Positions 54,813-63,841 of a stretch of DNA of 64,000 nucleotides are shown piece by piece (position 1 is the stretch's first letter; every line of letters starts with the position of its first letter). Origin of the DNA: SZUA-378 sp036652815 (GTDB lineage: Bacteria > Bacillota > Clostridia > Lachnospirales > Lachnospiraceae). The stretch is from assembly GCA_036652815.1 (NCBI GenBank), contig JAVVVE010000001.1:1-64000 (forward strand), written 5' to 3'. The position numbers were made by a program, and so were the translations under genes. A model generated the notes under the pieces. The model had not been told where the DNA came from. It made no database searches and worked only from the letters and a program-made list of their open reading frames with translations.

Positions 54813-55496
54813 CTATTTTTTATCAAATTTAGGATATTGTGCATTACTCCCATACCATTTATGGAACACAAATGGTGTAATTCCCTGTATCTCCGGAATC
54901 ATATTCTCATGACCAAAATACTTGGCTACTTCAAGAGGTGCTATGCTCATGCCTTCTGCTTCCAAAAGGTGACGTATCTTACAGCAAATAAATCCATCTT
55001 CGTTAAAATACCCCTTCTCGCCAACCCATGGCACCTGTGCCTGTTTGGGGTAATCCATCAGTCTCTTACTGCGAAGTGACACACTATTACCTACGCGGCA
55101 CAGATTACCGTAGATATCGCGGTAGGTCGTGGTATCGCCTTCTTTGGGTAACGGCCATGGAGAACCGATATAGTCATAGTCCAAGAACTTGTCCTGCCAC
55201 ATCTGTGGGTGTACCACAAAACCATCATAATGCACCAATAATGCAAAAGGTGTCTGAATGTAATCACCCATATCATATACTGTTTTGTAATTAAAACAAT
55301 CAATATCCGTCAGTTTATCGATCTGTCGATAGGTAATCTCCTTAGGCAGAAAGAGTGGTTTGCGATGGGTAATGAGAATCGTTTCCGCAAAATCAATACC
55401 ACGCATACTGTACTGCAGGGCTTGGATCGTTGCTTTTACTTTGACACTCGTCATCGCTACCAGGGTTACTTGCGGAAGCTGCAATTTGCTATTCAT
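54813..55496 (-). CDS. DUF5672 protein (probable glycosyltransferase)
   Basis: 227 residues. QVTLVAMTSVKV begins the domain, ALLVHYDGFVVHP (about 84-96) holds a conserved DG pair, and the C-terminal half has FNEDGFICC and PFVFHKWYG. The family occurs in glycan clusters and resembles GT-A transferases, without a demonstrated activity. It lies 40 nt from the GT39-like gene upstream and 23 nt from the GT17 gene downstream. Confidence 0.75.
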   Translation of the reverse strand: MNSKLQLPQVTLVAMTSVKVKATIQALQYSMRGIDFAETILITHRKPLFLPKEITYRQIDKLTDIDCFNYKTVYDMGDYIQTPFALLVHYDGFVVHPQMWQDKFLDYDYIGSPWPLPKEGDTTTYRDIYGNLCRVGNSVSLRSKRLMDYPKQAQVPWVGEKGYFNEDGFICCKIRHLLEAEGMSIAPLEVAKYFGHENMIPEIQGITPFVFHKWYGSNAQYPKFDKK

Positions 55497-55536
55497 TTAT
55501 TTGTTTTGACTCCTTCCCATATGAAAACTCATAATA

Positions 55537-57102
55537 CTATCGATGGATATAATACAGCTGTGCTGTTGTTTTATATAGTTGTTCGACTGTATAGCCTTTT
55601 TCCACAAATGCCTGAACAAAGGCGCTCGTATGAATATCACCGACACAACAATATATTTCTTCCGGCCATTTCCCGTCTAACATCAAATGCACATCTTCTA
55701 TTTCCGGTTTTTCAAGTTTTTCTCTGATTAAGTTATTTTCATAATTCGCTTGATATCTGTCATCATGTTCTAAATAATAAGAAAAACTAGGTGTTTGGCC
55801 CCAATCCACATAGGTTAAGGTATCATATCCTTGTTCTGCATACCAGGTATTGACACAACCTCTGGTATCTGATTTTTCCCAGCGTTTATTAATCTGATGT
55901 GTGCCATAGACACAATATCCGGCAATGGCTATCAGGAGAATCATGCAATATCCTCTTTGCAGCCACCTCTTTTTCTCTGTCTTAGATATCTGATCCAATA
56001 TCTGATAGGATTCAAATAGCATAAGTGCAATGGTCAGGAGCCAGAGTGGGATGAAGAACAAATTATAGCGAAATCCAAAATAGCCTCTTCCATAGATACC
56101 TGCACGTGTCGGGATATAATATAGGATCCACGTAGCGATATTACATAGAATCAGATGTTTCAGCAAGATAGAACGGGAACGGGTAAAACAGGCGAAGGCC
56201 ATGAGCCCCAATAAAATAGTAATGATAAGTGCCACACCATAAAAACGGGTTATGGATTCTATGGTATTCCAACGAAATACATCGATAAACATGTGAATAA
56301 AATCCAAGAAAAAGTTGTTTTGGTAAAAACGCCAAGCCGCCGAACCCGGTCCAAAGGTGGTCTGATTCTGTAATTGCGGAATGATAAAAAATATAAGTAA
56401 GGGTATCGCCGCGACCAAAAAAGTGATGAGATACACGCAAATTAATTGTTTAAGCCTGTTCCATTCTTTGCTTTGCAAGATACGTATGCCAACACTCATC
56501 GCCAATGGCAATATCACAAATGCCGCTCCATATTGTGTATAAATAGACAATACACAAAAAAGTGCAAAAAAAATCATATTTTTAAGCTGACGATGTTCCA
56601 TCAGCTTAATATAACTATAAAGTAACCATGGCAGAAACATAAGTAGCATAGCATACTCACCGCACTCTTGTGTATAATATATCACCTGGTAAATACAAGA
56701 ATAGACAACTACTGATAAAGAAGCGATCTTTATGGTCGTTATCTTGCGAATAGATTGATAGATACCGATGACTCCTATCGCACTCATGATCACACTGGAA
56801 AAGCGAAACCACCATTCACCGGTACTGATCAGGAGCCAGAAATACATCACTATATTATACAAGGGAGGCTGAAAAGCCCCCAGCATGCGTTCATACATAT
56901 TATTGGTAACAGTGACTCCATTGTTGCTATACCAGGACAATGGTCCTGTCAGGGAACGGGAAATATAATATTCCAACGTTTCGTCAAGCCACAATGGTGC
57001 CTGCGTCAACTTGGTCATTGCCATATATATGAAAAATGAAAATGCTAATCCAAACAAAAAAATTTCTTTCTTTTGATCTGTATCTATTTTTGCTAATTTC
57101 AC
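55537..57102 (-). CDS. GT39-like membrane glycosyltransferase (second)
   Basis: 521 residues with about ten spans. PLWLDETLEYYISR in the first outside loop has the catalytic acidic pair of PMT/ArnT-like enzymes, and FQPPLYNIVMYFW is the counterpart of the HPPLYY motif. A C-terminal outside domain (about 420-521) follows. It starts with GTG preceded by GGAGG. It is less conserved than the gene at 46574 and is preceded by a fucosyltransferase-like gene. Confidence 0.78.
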   Translation of the reverse strand: MKLAKIDTDQKKEIFLFGLAFSFFIYMAMTKLTQAPLWLDETLEYYISRSLTGPLSWYSNNGVTVTNNMYERMLGAFQPPLYNIVMYFWLLISTGEWWFRFSSVIMSAIGVIGIYQSIRKITTIKIASLSVVVYSCIYQVIYYTQECGEYAMLLMFLPWLLYSYIKLMEHRQLKNMIFFALFCVLSIYTQYGAAFVILPLAMSVGIRILQSKEWNRLKQLICVYLITFLVAAIPLLIFFIIPQLQNQTTFGPGSAAWRFYQNNFFLDFIHMFIDVFRWNTIESITRFYGVALIITILLGLMAFACFTRSRSILLKHLILCNIATWILYYIPTRAGIYGRGYFGFRYNLFFIPLWLLTIALMLFESYQILDQISKTEKKRWLQRGYCMILLIAIAGYCVYGTHQINKRWEKSDTRGCVNTWYAEQGYDTLTYVDWGQTPSFSYYLEHDDRYQANYENNLIREKLEKPEIEDVHLMLDGKWPEEIYCCVGDIHTSAFVQAFVEKGYTVEQLYKTTAQLYYIHR

Positions 57103-57133
57103 CTTATTTTTCCTCCACCCTACATTTTAAAAT

Positions 57134-58165
57134 TTATCTAACGATCAGTTTCTTTATTCTTCTCCACAATCCTCTGTATATTTTTTGCAGATAGTAATAA
57201 GAACGAAAACACTTACTTTTCATCTTGGCACAGGATAAGGTAACTCCTGTGGGTTTTGTGTTTAATTTTTTATAAAATCCGGAATGCTGTTTATATTGTT
57301 CTAATTCTTCTCTGCACTGTTGTGCGGTATAGAGTGCCCCTGATCTGTCCTGGTAATGAAATCCCTGATAAATATTTTGTTCTGATGCCCAGTATCCATT
57401 GGATACATTATGTCTCGCCCAATATTTGGGAGCGATGATATATTGTTCTATATCACTGGTGAAGGTCGGGAAATAAGTAAAAGAAGAGTTGGACAATAAG
57501 AGATATCTTGCATTCTTAATAATGGCATAGTCCTTGGCAAGATTAAAATTATATGCTTTCACTCCCGGTATTAATTTTTCCGCTTCTTTTGTATCATTGG
57601 TTACGATCATAAATCGCATGGAGGGATGGATCTTTTTCATATTTCGCATGCCATCCATCCAATAGCGACGTCTTAAGAATAATTCCGGTGAATCCATATA
57701 ATCTGTGCAGCGTAAATGCAAAATACATAGATCCTCTTTGCTGTATTCATAGCAATCATATTCAGGTTTGACCTGTAACCATTGTTTAATACGTGCTTTA
57801 TATTTAAAATAATAGTCTTCTGCCTGCATATTGCCCGCAATCAATACATTATCTTCTATCTCGAGGAGTGCATGGTCTGTACCGGTCACATAACAGCCAT
57901 GGGTCAGATCATGCTTGGAATTGCCAAGATAAAGCCTGTCTTCTCTTTCCTGATAGATTCGCTTATAATCTTCTTTTGTAGAGGATATCCCAAAATCCAA
58001 ATCCATAAAATATAGACCACATTGACTATGGATATTATTGGCTACCGTTTCTCGTCCCAAAATGCTAAATTCATAGCCATGTTCTAATGCAATACATCTG
58101 GTAGTCACGTAACAAAATAATTGATTGCCCAGTCCCTGCCCCTGCAGTAATTCGGTTCCTAACAT
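57134..58165 (-). CDS. GT11-like glycosyltransferase with altered donor motif
   Basis: 343 residues with the alpha-1,2-fucosyltransferase layout: QGQGLGNQLFCYVTTR at the start and LLLSNSSFTYFPTF near 230-243. The donor motif HxRRGDY is replaced by HLRCTDYM (about 149-156), so the arginine pair that holds GDP-fucose is incomplete. It may use a different donor. No GDP-fucose synthesis gene is in the window. It follows an ABC flippase (14-nt gap). Confidence 0.75.
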   Translation of the reverse strand: MLGTELLQGQGLGNQLFCYVTTRCIALEHGYEFSILGRETVANNIHSQCGLYFMDLDFGISSTKEDYKRIYQEREDRLYLGNSKHDLTHGCYVTGTDHALLEIEDNVLIAGNMQAEDYYFKYKARIKQWLQVKPEYDCYEYSKEDLCILHLRCTDYMDSPELFLRRRYWMDGMRNMKKIHPSMRFMIVTNDTKEAEKLIPGVKAYNFNLAKDYAIIKNARYLLLSNSSFTYFPTFTSDIEQYIIAPKYWARHNVSNGYWASEQNIYQGFHYQDRSGALYTAQQCREELEQYKQHSGFYKKLNTKPTGVTLSCAKMKSKCFRSYYYLQKIYRGLWRRIKKLIVR

Positions 58166-58179
58166 AGTGAGCTCCTATT

Positions 58180-59943
58180 CTACTGATTCTGCATGTCTTT
58201 TTTCTGTTCTACTATCTGTCCATGCTCTACTCGGTATATCATATCGCACTGCTCGATCGTATTTAACCGATGTGCTATGATGACCATCGTTTTCTTACCA
58301 TGAAAACTATTAATGGCTTCCATCACTGCTTTTTCAGTCGCATTGTCAAGTGCTGATGTGGCTTCATCAAAAATAAGAATGTCCGGATTATGGTATAAGG
58401 CTCTTGCGATCCCTAATCTTTGTCTCTCTCCGCCGGAAATACGTACTCCTCTATCTCCGGTAGAGGTATCGAGTCCCTCCGGTAACTGTTCTACAAAGTG
58501 GCGCATCTGTGCTTCTTCCAATACCTGCCAGATTCTCTGTTCATCGATTTCTTCTGCGGGCACTCCAAATGCGATGTTATCTCTGATAGAATCATCCGAC
58601 AGATAAATAACCTGCGGTATATAACCTATCTTACTAAGCCACGATGGATAATTGTCTAAGACATCTCTGCCTTTACATAGGATATGACCCTCCTGCGGTC
58701 TGAGTAAGCCCAGAATAATATCGATGACTGTAGATTTACCTGCTCCCGACGGTCCTACTACTCCGACTGATTCTCCATAAGGGATCTTCATATTGGCATG
58801 ATTCAGAATCAATTTATCCGTATTGGGATAGGCATATACGATATTCTCCAGATAAATATCTGTATCTACCGTAATCGGCTCCGGATCCTTAGGTGCATCA
58901 CTGACGTAGTGTCCCTCTTCTTTAAATTTCGTAAAATCAACATGGTCATATACATAATCCAGGGAGGGTTCAAAAAATGCGATATCTGTCAAATACGTAT
59001 TGATACGATTCATACTCGGCATCAATCGAATCGCTGCCACTCCAAACGCGGTAATCTGTGAGAATAGTGACGTGATATCAGCACCACTGACGATACATAG
59101 TGCAATATAGGATAAGATACCCACGATGCAGGCTGTCTCTATAATCGTTCGGGGGATATTGTTCAATACAGAATATTTGACGGTTAGTTCCATACCATAC
59201 TTGGTATGTTTCTCATAAAAAGAAGCAAAAAAATGTTCTCTGTTTAATACTTTCACATCTTTAATGCCATAAACCGATTTCGTTCTCCATCTACCTGCCA
59301 CGCTTTGTACAGTCTGATTCTCAGTTCCTATTTTATTTAGAATCGGTTTCAAGACCTTGATGATCAGTAACGTCATCAGTAACAGCATAACCATCATCAT
59401 CATGGTCATCCTAAAATCAATCGCCAAAAGAAACAGGAATAAGCATAATGCCACAACCGCCTCTGTTGCCAGTCGAATCACTTGCATCAAAAGCTGAAAT
59501 ACTTTGGGAATATCACCATCCAAAATACGAAAAATCGTCGGTATATCTGCATTAAGGTAGAATTCATAGGAACGATTCAGATATTCCTCCAGCATATAGC
59601 TCCCGGCTTTATGTTGATTGCCATTGACAAACTTCGCCTGTATATAGCTTAAGAACAATAGATAGACATTCTTAATGACAAAGATAAAAATTACCGCAAT
59701 CAATAATAAAATCACAAATTCATTCATATCCTGTAGTTGAAGCTTATCACAAATAAGCCGTACCCACTTATTACGGCTCATCTTATCGGTATCCAAAATA
59801 GCTGTTACAAGCGGCAAAATCATGGATACACCCAACGTCTCCAATAAACCGCCAATCAGAATCAGAAAACCTAATCCTATGATCTTTGTTTTTTGTTTTT
59901 TGTTTAAAATATAGGCTAATTTATGAAATATCTCAATACTCAC
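58180..59943 (-). CDS. PglK-like ABC flippase/exporter (second)
   Basis: 587 residues: a membrane domain with six segments, then an ATPase with Walker A GPSGAGKST, SGGERQR signature, Walker B LIFDEATSALD and switch IAHRLN. It is a diverged paralogue of the protein at 40440. GTG at 59943 with GGAG 7 nt upstream is chosen because the protein then opens like relatives (SIEIFHKLAYIL); longer frames run into the preceding gene. Two such transporters plus a Wzx suggest more than one lipid-linked product or a redundant export system. Confidence 0.88.
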   Translation of the reverse strand: MSIEIFHKLAYILNKKQKTKIIGLGFLILIGGLLETLGVSMILPLVTAILDTDKMSRNKWVRLICDKLQLQDMNEFVILLLIAVIFIFVIKNVYLLFLSYIQAKFVNGNQHKAGSYMLEEYLNRSYEFYLNADIPTIFRILDGDIPKVFQLLMQVIRLATEAVVALCLFLFLLAIDFRMTMMMMVMLLLMTLLIIKVLKPILNKIGTENQTVQSVAGRWRTKSVYGIKDVKVLNREHFFASFYEKHTKYGMELTVKYSVLNNIPRTIIETACIVGILSYIALCIVSGADITSLFSQITAFGVAAIRLMPSMNRINTYLTDIAFFEPSLDYVYDHVDFTKFKEEGHYVSDAPKDPEPITVDTDIYLENIVYAYPNTDKLILNHANMKIPYGESVGVVGPSGAGKSTVIDIILGLLRPQEGHILCKGRDVLDNYPSWLSKIGYIPQVIYLSDDSIRDNIAFGVPAEEIDEQRIWQVLEEAQMRHFVEQLPEGLDTSTGDRGVRISGGERQRLGIARALYHNPDILIFDEATSALDNATEKAVMEAINSFHGKKTMVIIAHRLNTIEQCDMIYRVEHGQIVEQKKDMQNQ

Positions 59944-59998
59944 GATTTTTCTCCTAACTGCTCCCATGCTGACCGCTCTTAGTTTACTAGAATTTTCC

Positions 59999-61939
59999 TT
60001 AAATAGCAAGCATCCCCGGTGTATAAATATCACTGCAATCTCTTCCGTTTAACCATTTCTTGGGAGCAATCACGTATTTATCGGGATTATCATTCAGCCA
60101 AGCCGCCCACCAGCTAAAGCTGCTATTGGCAATAATATTGTGCTGACACCGACTCATCAACAGCATATCCAGATATCCGTTCTCTTCATCATTACAATCC
60201 ACCAAGGTATAGCACGCTCCCTGCATCTGCGTATTGTTTCTGACCCATTCATAATCATTGGTAAAGAGGTAAAAATGGCAGTCCGGATATCTCTCCTGCA
60301 TCAATGCAATCGCATGCATGTAGTAAGCTTGCGTACAGATGCCTCCATAGATCGTGCTTTGTGCCCCCTGCACATAATCTCCACGCCTGATATGGACGCT
60401 GACGGACCGTGTCGTCTGTATCTGTGCAAGAAAGGTTTCACATGCCTGGGGTAAGGTTACCCGAAACTGAAATTCACGTTTTAAAATATCCTTAACATCC
60501 GCAAAATAGCGCTCTGTCTGCCAGCATCCTTCCAGATATGCTTTCTCCAGGGTAAATACGAACGGATCATAATTGAACTGCTTCTCCTGATAGGCATAGG
60601 TTCTGCGACCAAATAGCTTTCTTCTGATCCTGCTGTAAGGATCCATATAGGCATCTGTAAGAGCCACCAGTTCTTCCCTGTCTGCTGTCTTATAAGTAAT
60701 AGAAAATACCGATAGTTGGTTCGTTCTGGTTTGATCCGCCCCATAGCAGGTTACATCATCCATCTTTACGTCCTTACCTTGCTCCTGTAATTGTCGGTAT
60801 AAGGCATACTGAAACATCTGATTGCCCAGTCCTCCCGACATCTGCACGATGATGAGATCTCTCATATTGGCATGTCGTTTTATCTTCATGGGAATGATCC
60901 ATTTATCATTAAAATACATGACGATACGATACAGCAGCGGCGATAATAAAAAGAGTGACATTTTTCTTTTTTCGTTTGGATTGGCTACTTTACAGGCATA
61001 TGCTTCTTCAAAGTGCGAGCATTCGCTCCGAATTATGGTTCTGATTTGCCTGCAGTTTTTTCTTTGACTACCATCTTTCATCTGTCGAAACTGCATATAT
61101 AAGAGGAGAAGTCTCTTGTAGATATAGTAATTATGCATCGCTGCCAGTTTGTTTTCTCCAATCGACTGTAAAAAAGCTGTTTTTTCAAAATAAGCCGGGA
61201 TCAAGTCTGTTAAGATCCTGGTACCGAGGCCTGCTGACATGATACTGCCTGCCCGATCCAAACCATAGTTGTAAAAAGCCTGATCCAGATAAACGCTTCG
61301 TTTGCTTTTACTGAGCAGCTTTGTAGTATACACAATATCCTCATACCATTTTCCAACAGGGAATTCTAATCCCTGCATTATTTCTCTGCGGTATAATTTA
61401 TTCCAGGCGGCATTCTGTATCTGTATCTGATCCTCTTCTGCAATATAGCACTCCAGCACTTCTCTGCCTTCAAAGATCACTAATCGGTCGGTCGTATCAT
61501 CTACGACTCTGTCCGGATAGATACAGCGGTATCTGCAAGCTGCAAAGTCAGCCTGATATGCTAACATCGCTGTCAGCATCCGTTCATACATCGGTGCATC
61601 GATCCAGTCATCGCCATCCACAAATGCGATATAAGTACCTTTTGCAGCGGCAATCCCTGTGTTTCTGGCATCTGACAATCCACCATTGGATTGATGCAGC
61701 ACTTGAATACGTGCATCTTCTTTCGCCAGTCTGTCACAGATCACTCCACTTTGGTCTGTAGAGCCGTCATCGACTAAGATGATCTGTAGCTGGGTATAGG
61801 TCTGACTCATAATAGAACGGACACAGCGTTCTACGTACGTCTCAATATTATAGACTGCTACCACAACCGATATCAAGGGCGATGCCTCGGTTTGCTCCGT
61901 CATCCTACCTTGTGGATGATATTCTTTTATTACTTTCAT
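59999..61939 (-). CDS. Fusion protein: GT2 domain joined to GT11 fucosyltransferase-like domain
   Basis: 646 residues. Residues about 20-330 are a GT2 domain (LISVVVAVYNIETYV, LVDDGSTDQS, FVDGDDW); from about 355 a GT11 domain begins with IVQMSGGLGNQMFQYALYR and keeps the intact donor motif HIRRGDY and SNSSFSWWAAWL-type end. The two activities are on one polypeptide, so they probably add two consecutive sugars. ATG at 61939 overlaps the AsnB stop (ATGA). The GT11 half differs from the gene at 57134, which has lost the motif. Confidence 0.88.
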   Translation of the reverse strand: MKVIKEYHPQGRMTEQTEASPLISVVVAVYNIETYVERCVRSIMSQTYTQLQIILVDDGSTDQSGVICDRLAKEDARIQVLHQSNGGLSDARNTGIAAAKGTYIAFVDGDDWIDAPMYERMLTAMLAYQADFAACRYRCIYPDRVVDDTTDRLVIFEGREVLECYIAEEDQIQIQNAAWNKLYRREIMQGLEFPVGKWYEDIVYTTKLLSKSKRSVYLDQAFYNYGLDRAGSIMSAGLGTRILTDLIPAYFEKTAFLQSIGENKLAAMHNYYIYKRLLLLYMQFRQMKDGSQRKNCRQIRTIIRSECSHFEEAYACKVANPNEKRKMSLFLLSPLLYRIVMYFNDKWIIPMKIKRHANMRDLIIVQMSGGLGNQMFQYALYRQLQEQGKDVKMDDVTCYGADQTRTNQLSVFSITYKTADREELVALTDAYMDPYSRIRRKLFGRRTYAYQEKQFNYDPFVFTLEKAYLEGCWQTERYFADVKDILKREFQFRVTLPQACETFLAQIQTTRSVSVHIRRGDYVQGAQSTIYGGICTQAYYMHAIALMQERYPDCHFYLFTNDYEWVRNNTQMQGACYTLVDCNDEENGYLDMLLMSRCQHNIIANSSFSWWAAWLNDNPDKYVIAPKKWLNGRDCSDIYTPGMLAI

Positions 61940-63822
61940 AGACAAACCTTTCTGCTAAGCATCCATTCCTGAAACATCAGGATATACCAGATCTGTACTC
62001 TCCATACATGGTTGTTGATATAATCCTCCCAGATGTTCCATACTACATCTACATCCAGGATACCTTCCTGTTCCAGTGTCCTGCGTTCTATCAGTGTCTC
62101 TGCCCAGGCACGCAGCTCCGGTTCCCGCAGCCACTTTTCGATGGGGATAGCAAAGCCGGTCTTAGGACGTTCCATCATCTCTCTTGGGACATACCGATAG
62201 AGAACATCTCGCAGCACCAGCTTGCCAACCCCCTCTTGTCTTAAGTATTCTATGGGTAAAGACCATGCAAACGCTACCACATCCTTATCCAGCATCGGTA
62301 CTCTGGTCTCCAGAGACACCGCCATGGACGTACGGTCTACCTTGGTTAAGATATCATCCGGATGATATTGCAAGAGATCCATCAGCATAATATTATGGTG
62401 CTCTTCTGCTAAGTATCCGGTCTGATACTCACTATATTTATAAGGTACTGTTACACTATTGAGATTGATTTTACCGGCAATATTTTCTTCCTGACTAGAT
62501 ATCTCATATAATTTCTCCGGTCCTTTCGCCGCTAAGATTCTACCTCTCACACAGATATCTTTATTACGTTTTAATGGTGTGTGTAAAACCAGTTCGCTGC
62601 ATAATTTTCTAATCCCATAGGGGATTTTCGACATACGGTTCCATAGATTTACGATAGATTCATAAGAATTATATCCACAGAACAACTCATCTCCGCCATC
62701 CCCACTTAACGATACCGTCACATGTTCTTTTGTCATCTTACTCACCAGATAAGTCGGGATCTGTGAAGAATCTGCAAAAGGTTCTCCAAACATAGCTGCA
62801 ATCTTGGGGATGACCTCTTTGGCATCCCGCTCTGTGATATAGAGTTCTGTGTGCTCAGTTCCCAGATGTTTTGCAATCTCTTTTGCAATAACTGCCTCAT
62901 TGTATTTGGCATCCTCCATACCGATCGTAAAGCTTCGTACTTTGCCGGTGCACTGTGCTTGCATCAAAGCGACAATCGTACTACTGTCAATACCCGCTGA
63001 CAGAAATGCGCCCACCGGTACATCCGCTGACATCTGTCCTGCAATCGATTTCTTTAACAGACGTTCTAACTCTGATGCCGCTTCCTCTCTGCTCCCCGGG
63101 AAGAGATTATCCTGCCCTTTTTTGGCAGTTTCTTTCATAGACCAATAAGTCGTGATCTGCGGTGTACCCGTGAAAGGAGCCGAAAGGGTCAGGATCGATC
63201 CCGCTTCCAGCTTAAAGATATCGCGATAGATGGAGTACGGTGCCGGAATATAGCCATGCACAAAATAGAGATTCAAGATATCTGTATTGATCGGATTATC
63301 AAATCGTTTCAGCGCAGCAATAGAGCCTATATCCGAAGCAAAGACAAATCCACCCTGTACCGTACCATAATAAAGCGGTTTCTCGCCCACTCTGTCACGT
63401 ACCAGATACAACTGCTGTGTCTTAGTATCATAGACCGCCAGTGCAAACATCCCGGTGCACATCGTAATCGCCTGCGCGATACCATATGCTTCTATGGCTT
63501 CTAATAAGACTTCGGTATCCGATGTTCCCAAGAACTCTGTAACCTGATGTTCTTCCAATAGCTTTTTTGCTATCTCTTTATAATTATAGATCTCGCCATT
63601 AAAGACGCATAGATAGCGACCGCTATGAGAATGCATCGGCTGTGTTCCACTGAGTGTCAAATCTACCACTGCAAGTCTTTTATGCCCAAAGACAACCTGA
63701 TGATCCTCGCTGCTCCATACTCCGGTCGCATCTGGTCCACGATGTTCCATTCTCCGGTTCATTCTGTCTATATTCTCTTTCCAGTCTTCCGAAAGATTAC
63801 AAAACCCCGCTATTCCGCACAT
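61936..63822 (-). CDS. asnB: Glutamine-hydrolysing asparagine synthetase family protein (AsnB-like)
   Basis: 628 residues. An N-terminal Ntn glutaminase domain begins MCGIAGF with Cys2 as nucleophile and includes FNGEIYNYKE; the C-terminal ATP-pyrophosphatase domain has SAGIDSSTIVALM and SGDGGDELFCGYN. AsnB-like enzymes in glycan clusters amidate sugar carboxylates such as uronic acids; a genuine asparagine synthetase is possible. It opens the visible downstream part of the operon and overlaps the fusion GT. Confidence 0.85.
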   Translation of the reverse strand: MCGIAGFCNLSEDWKENIDRMNRRMEHRGPDATGVWSSEDHQVVFGHKRLAVVDLTLSGTQPMHSHSGRYLCVFNGEIYNYKEIAKKLLEEHQVTEFLGTSDTEVLLEAIEAYGIAQAITMCTGMFALAVYDTKTQQLYLVRDRVGEKPLYYGTVQGGFVFASDIGSIAALKRFDNPINTDILNLYFVHGYIPAPYSIYRDIFKLEAGSILTLSAPFTGTPQITTYWSMKETAKKGQDNLFPGSREEAASELERLLKKSIAGQMSADVPVGAFLSAGIDSSTIVALMQAQCTGKVRSFTIGMEDAKYNEAVIAKEIAKHLGTEHTELYITERDAKEVIPKIAAMFGEPFADSSQIPTYLVSKMTKEHVTVSLSGDGGDELFCGYNSYESIVNLWNRMSKIPYGIRKLCSELVLHTPLKRNKDICVRGRILAAKGPEKLYEISSQEENIAGKINLNSVTVPYKYSEYQTGYLAEEHHNIMLMDLLQYHPDDILTKVDRTSMAVSLETRVPMLDKDVVAFAWSLPIEYLRQEGVGKLVLRDVLYRYVPREMMERPKTGFAIPIEKWLREPELRAWAETLIERRTLEQEGILDVDVVWNIWEDYINNHVWRVQIWYILMFQEWMLSRKVCL

Positions 63823-63841
63823 ATTTAATCACGCCTTTCCA

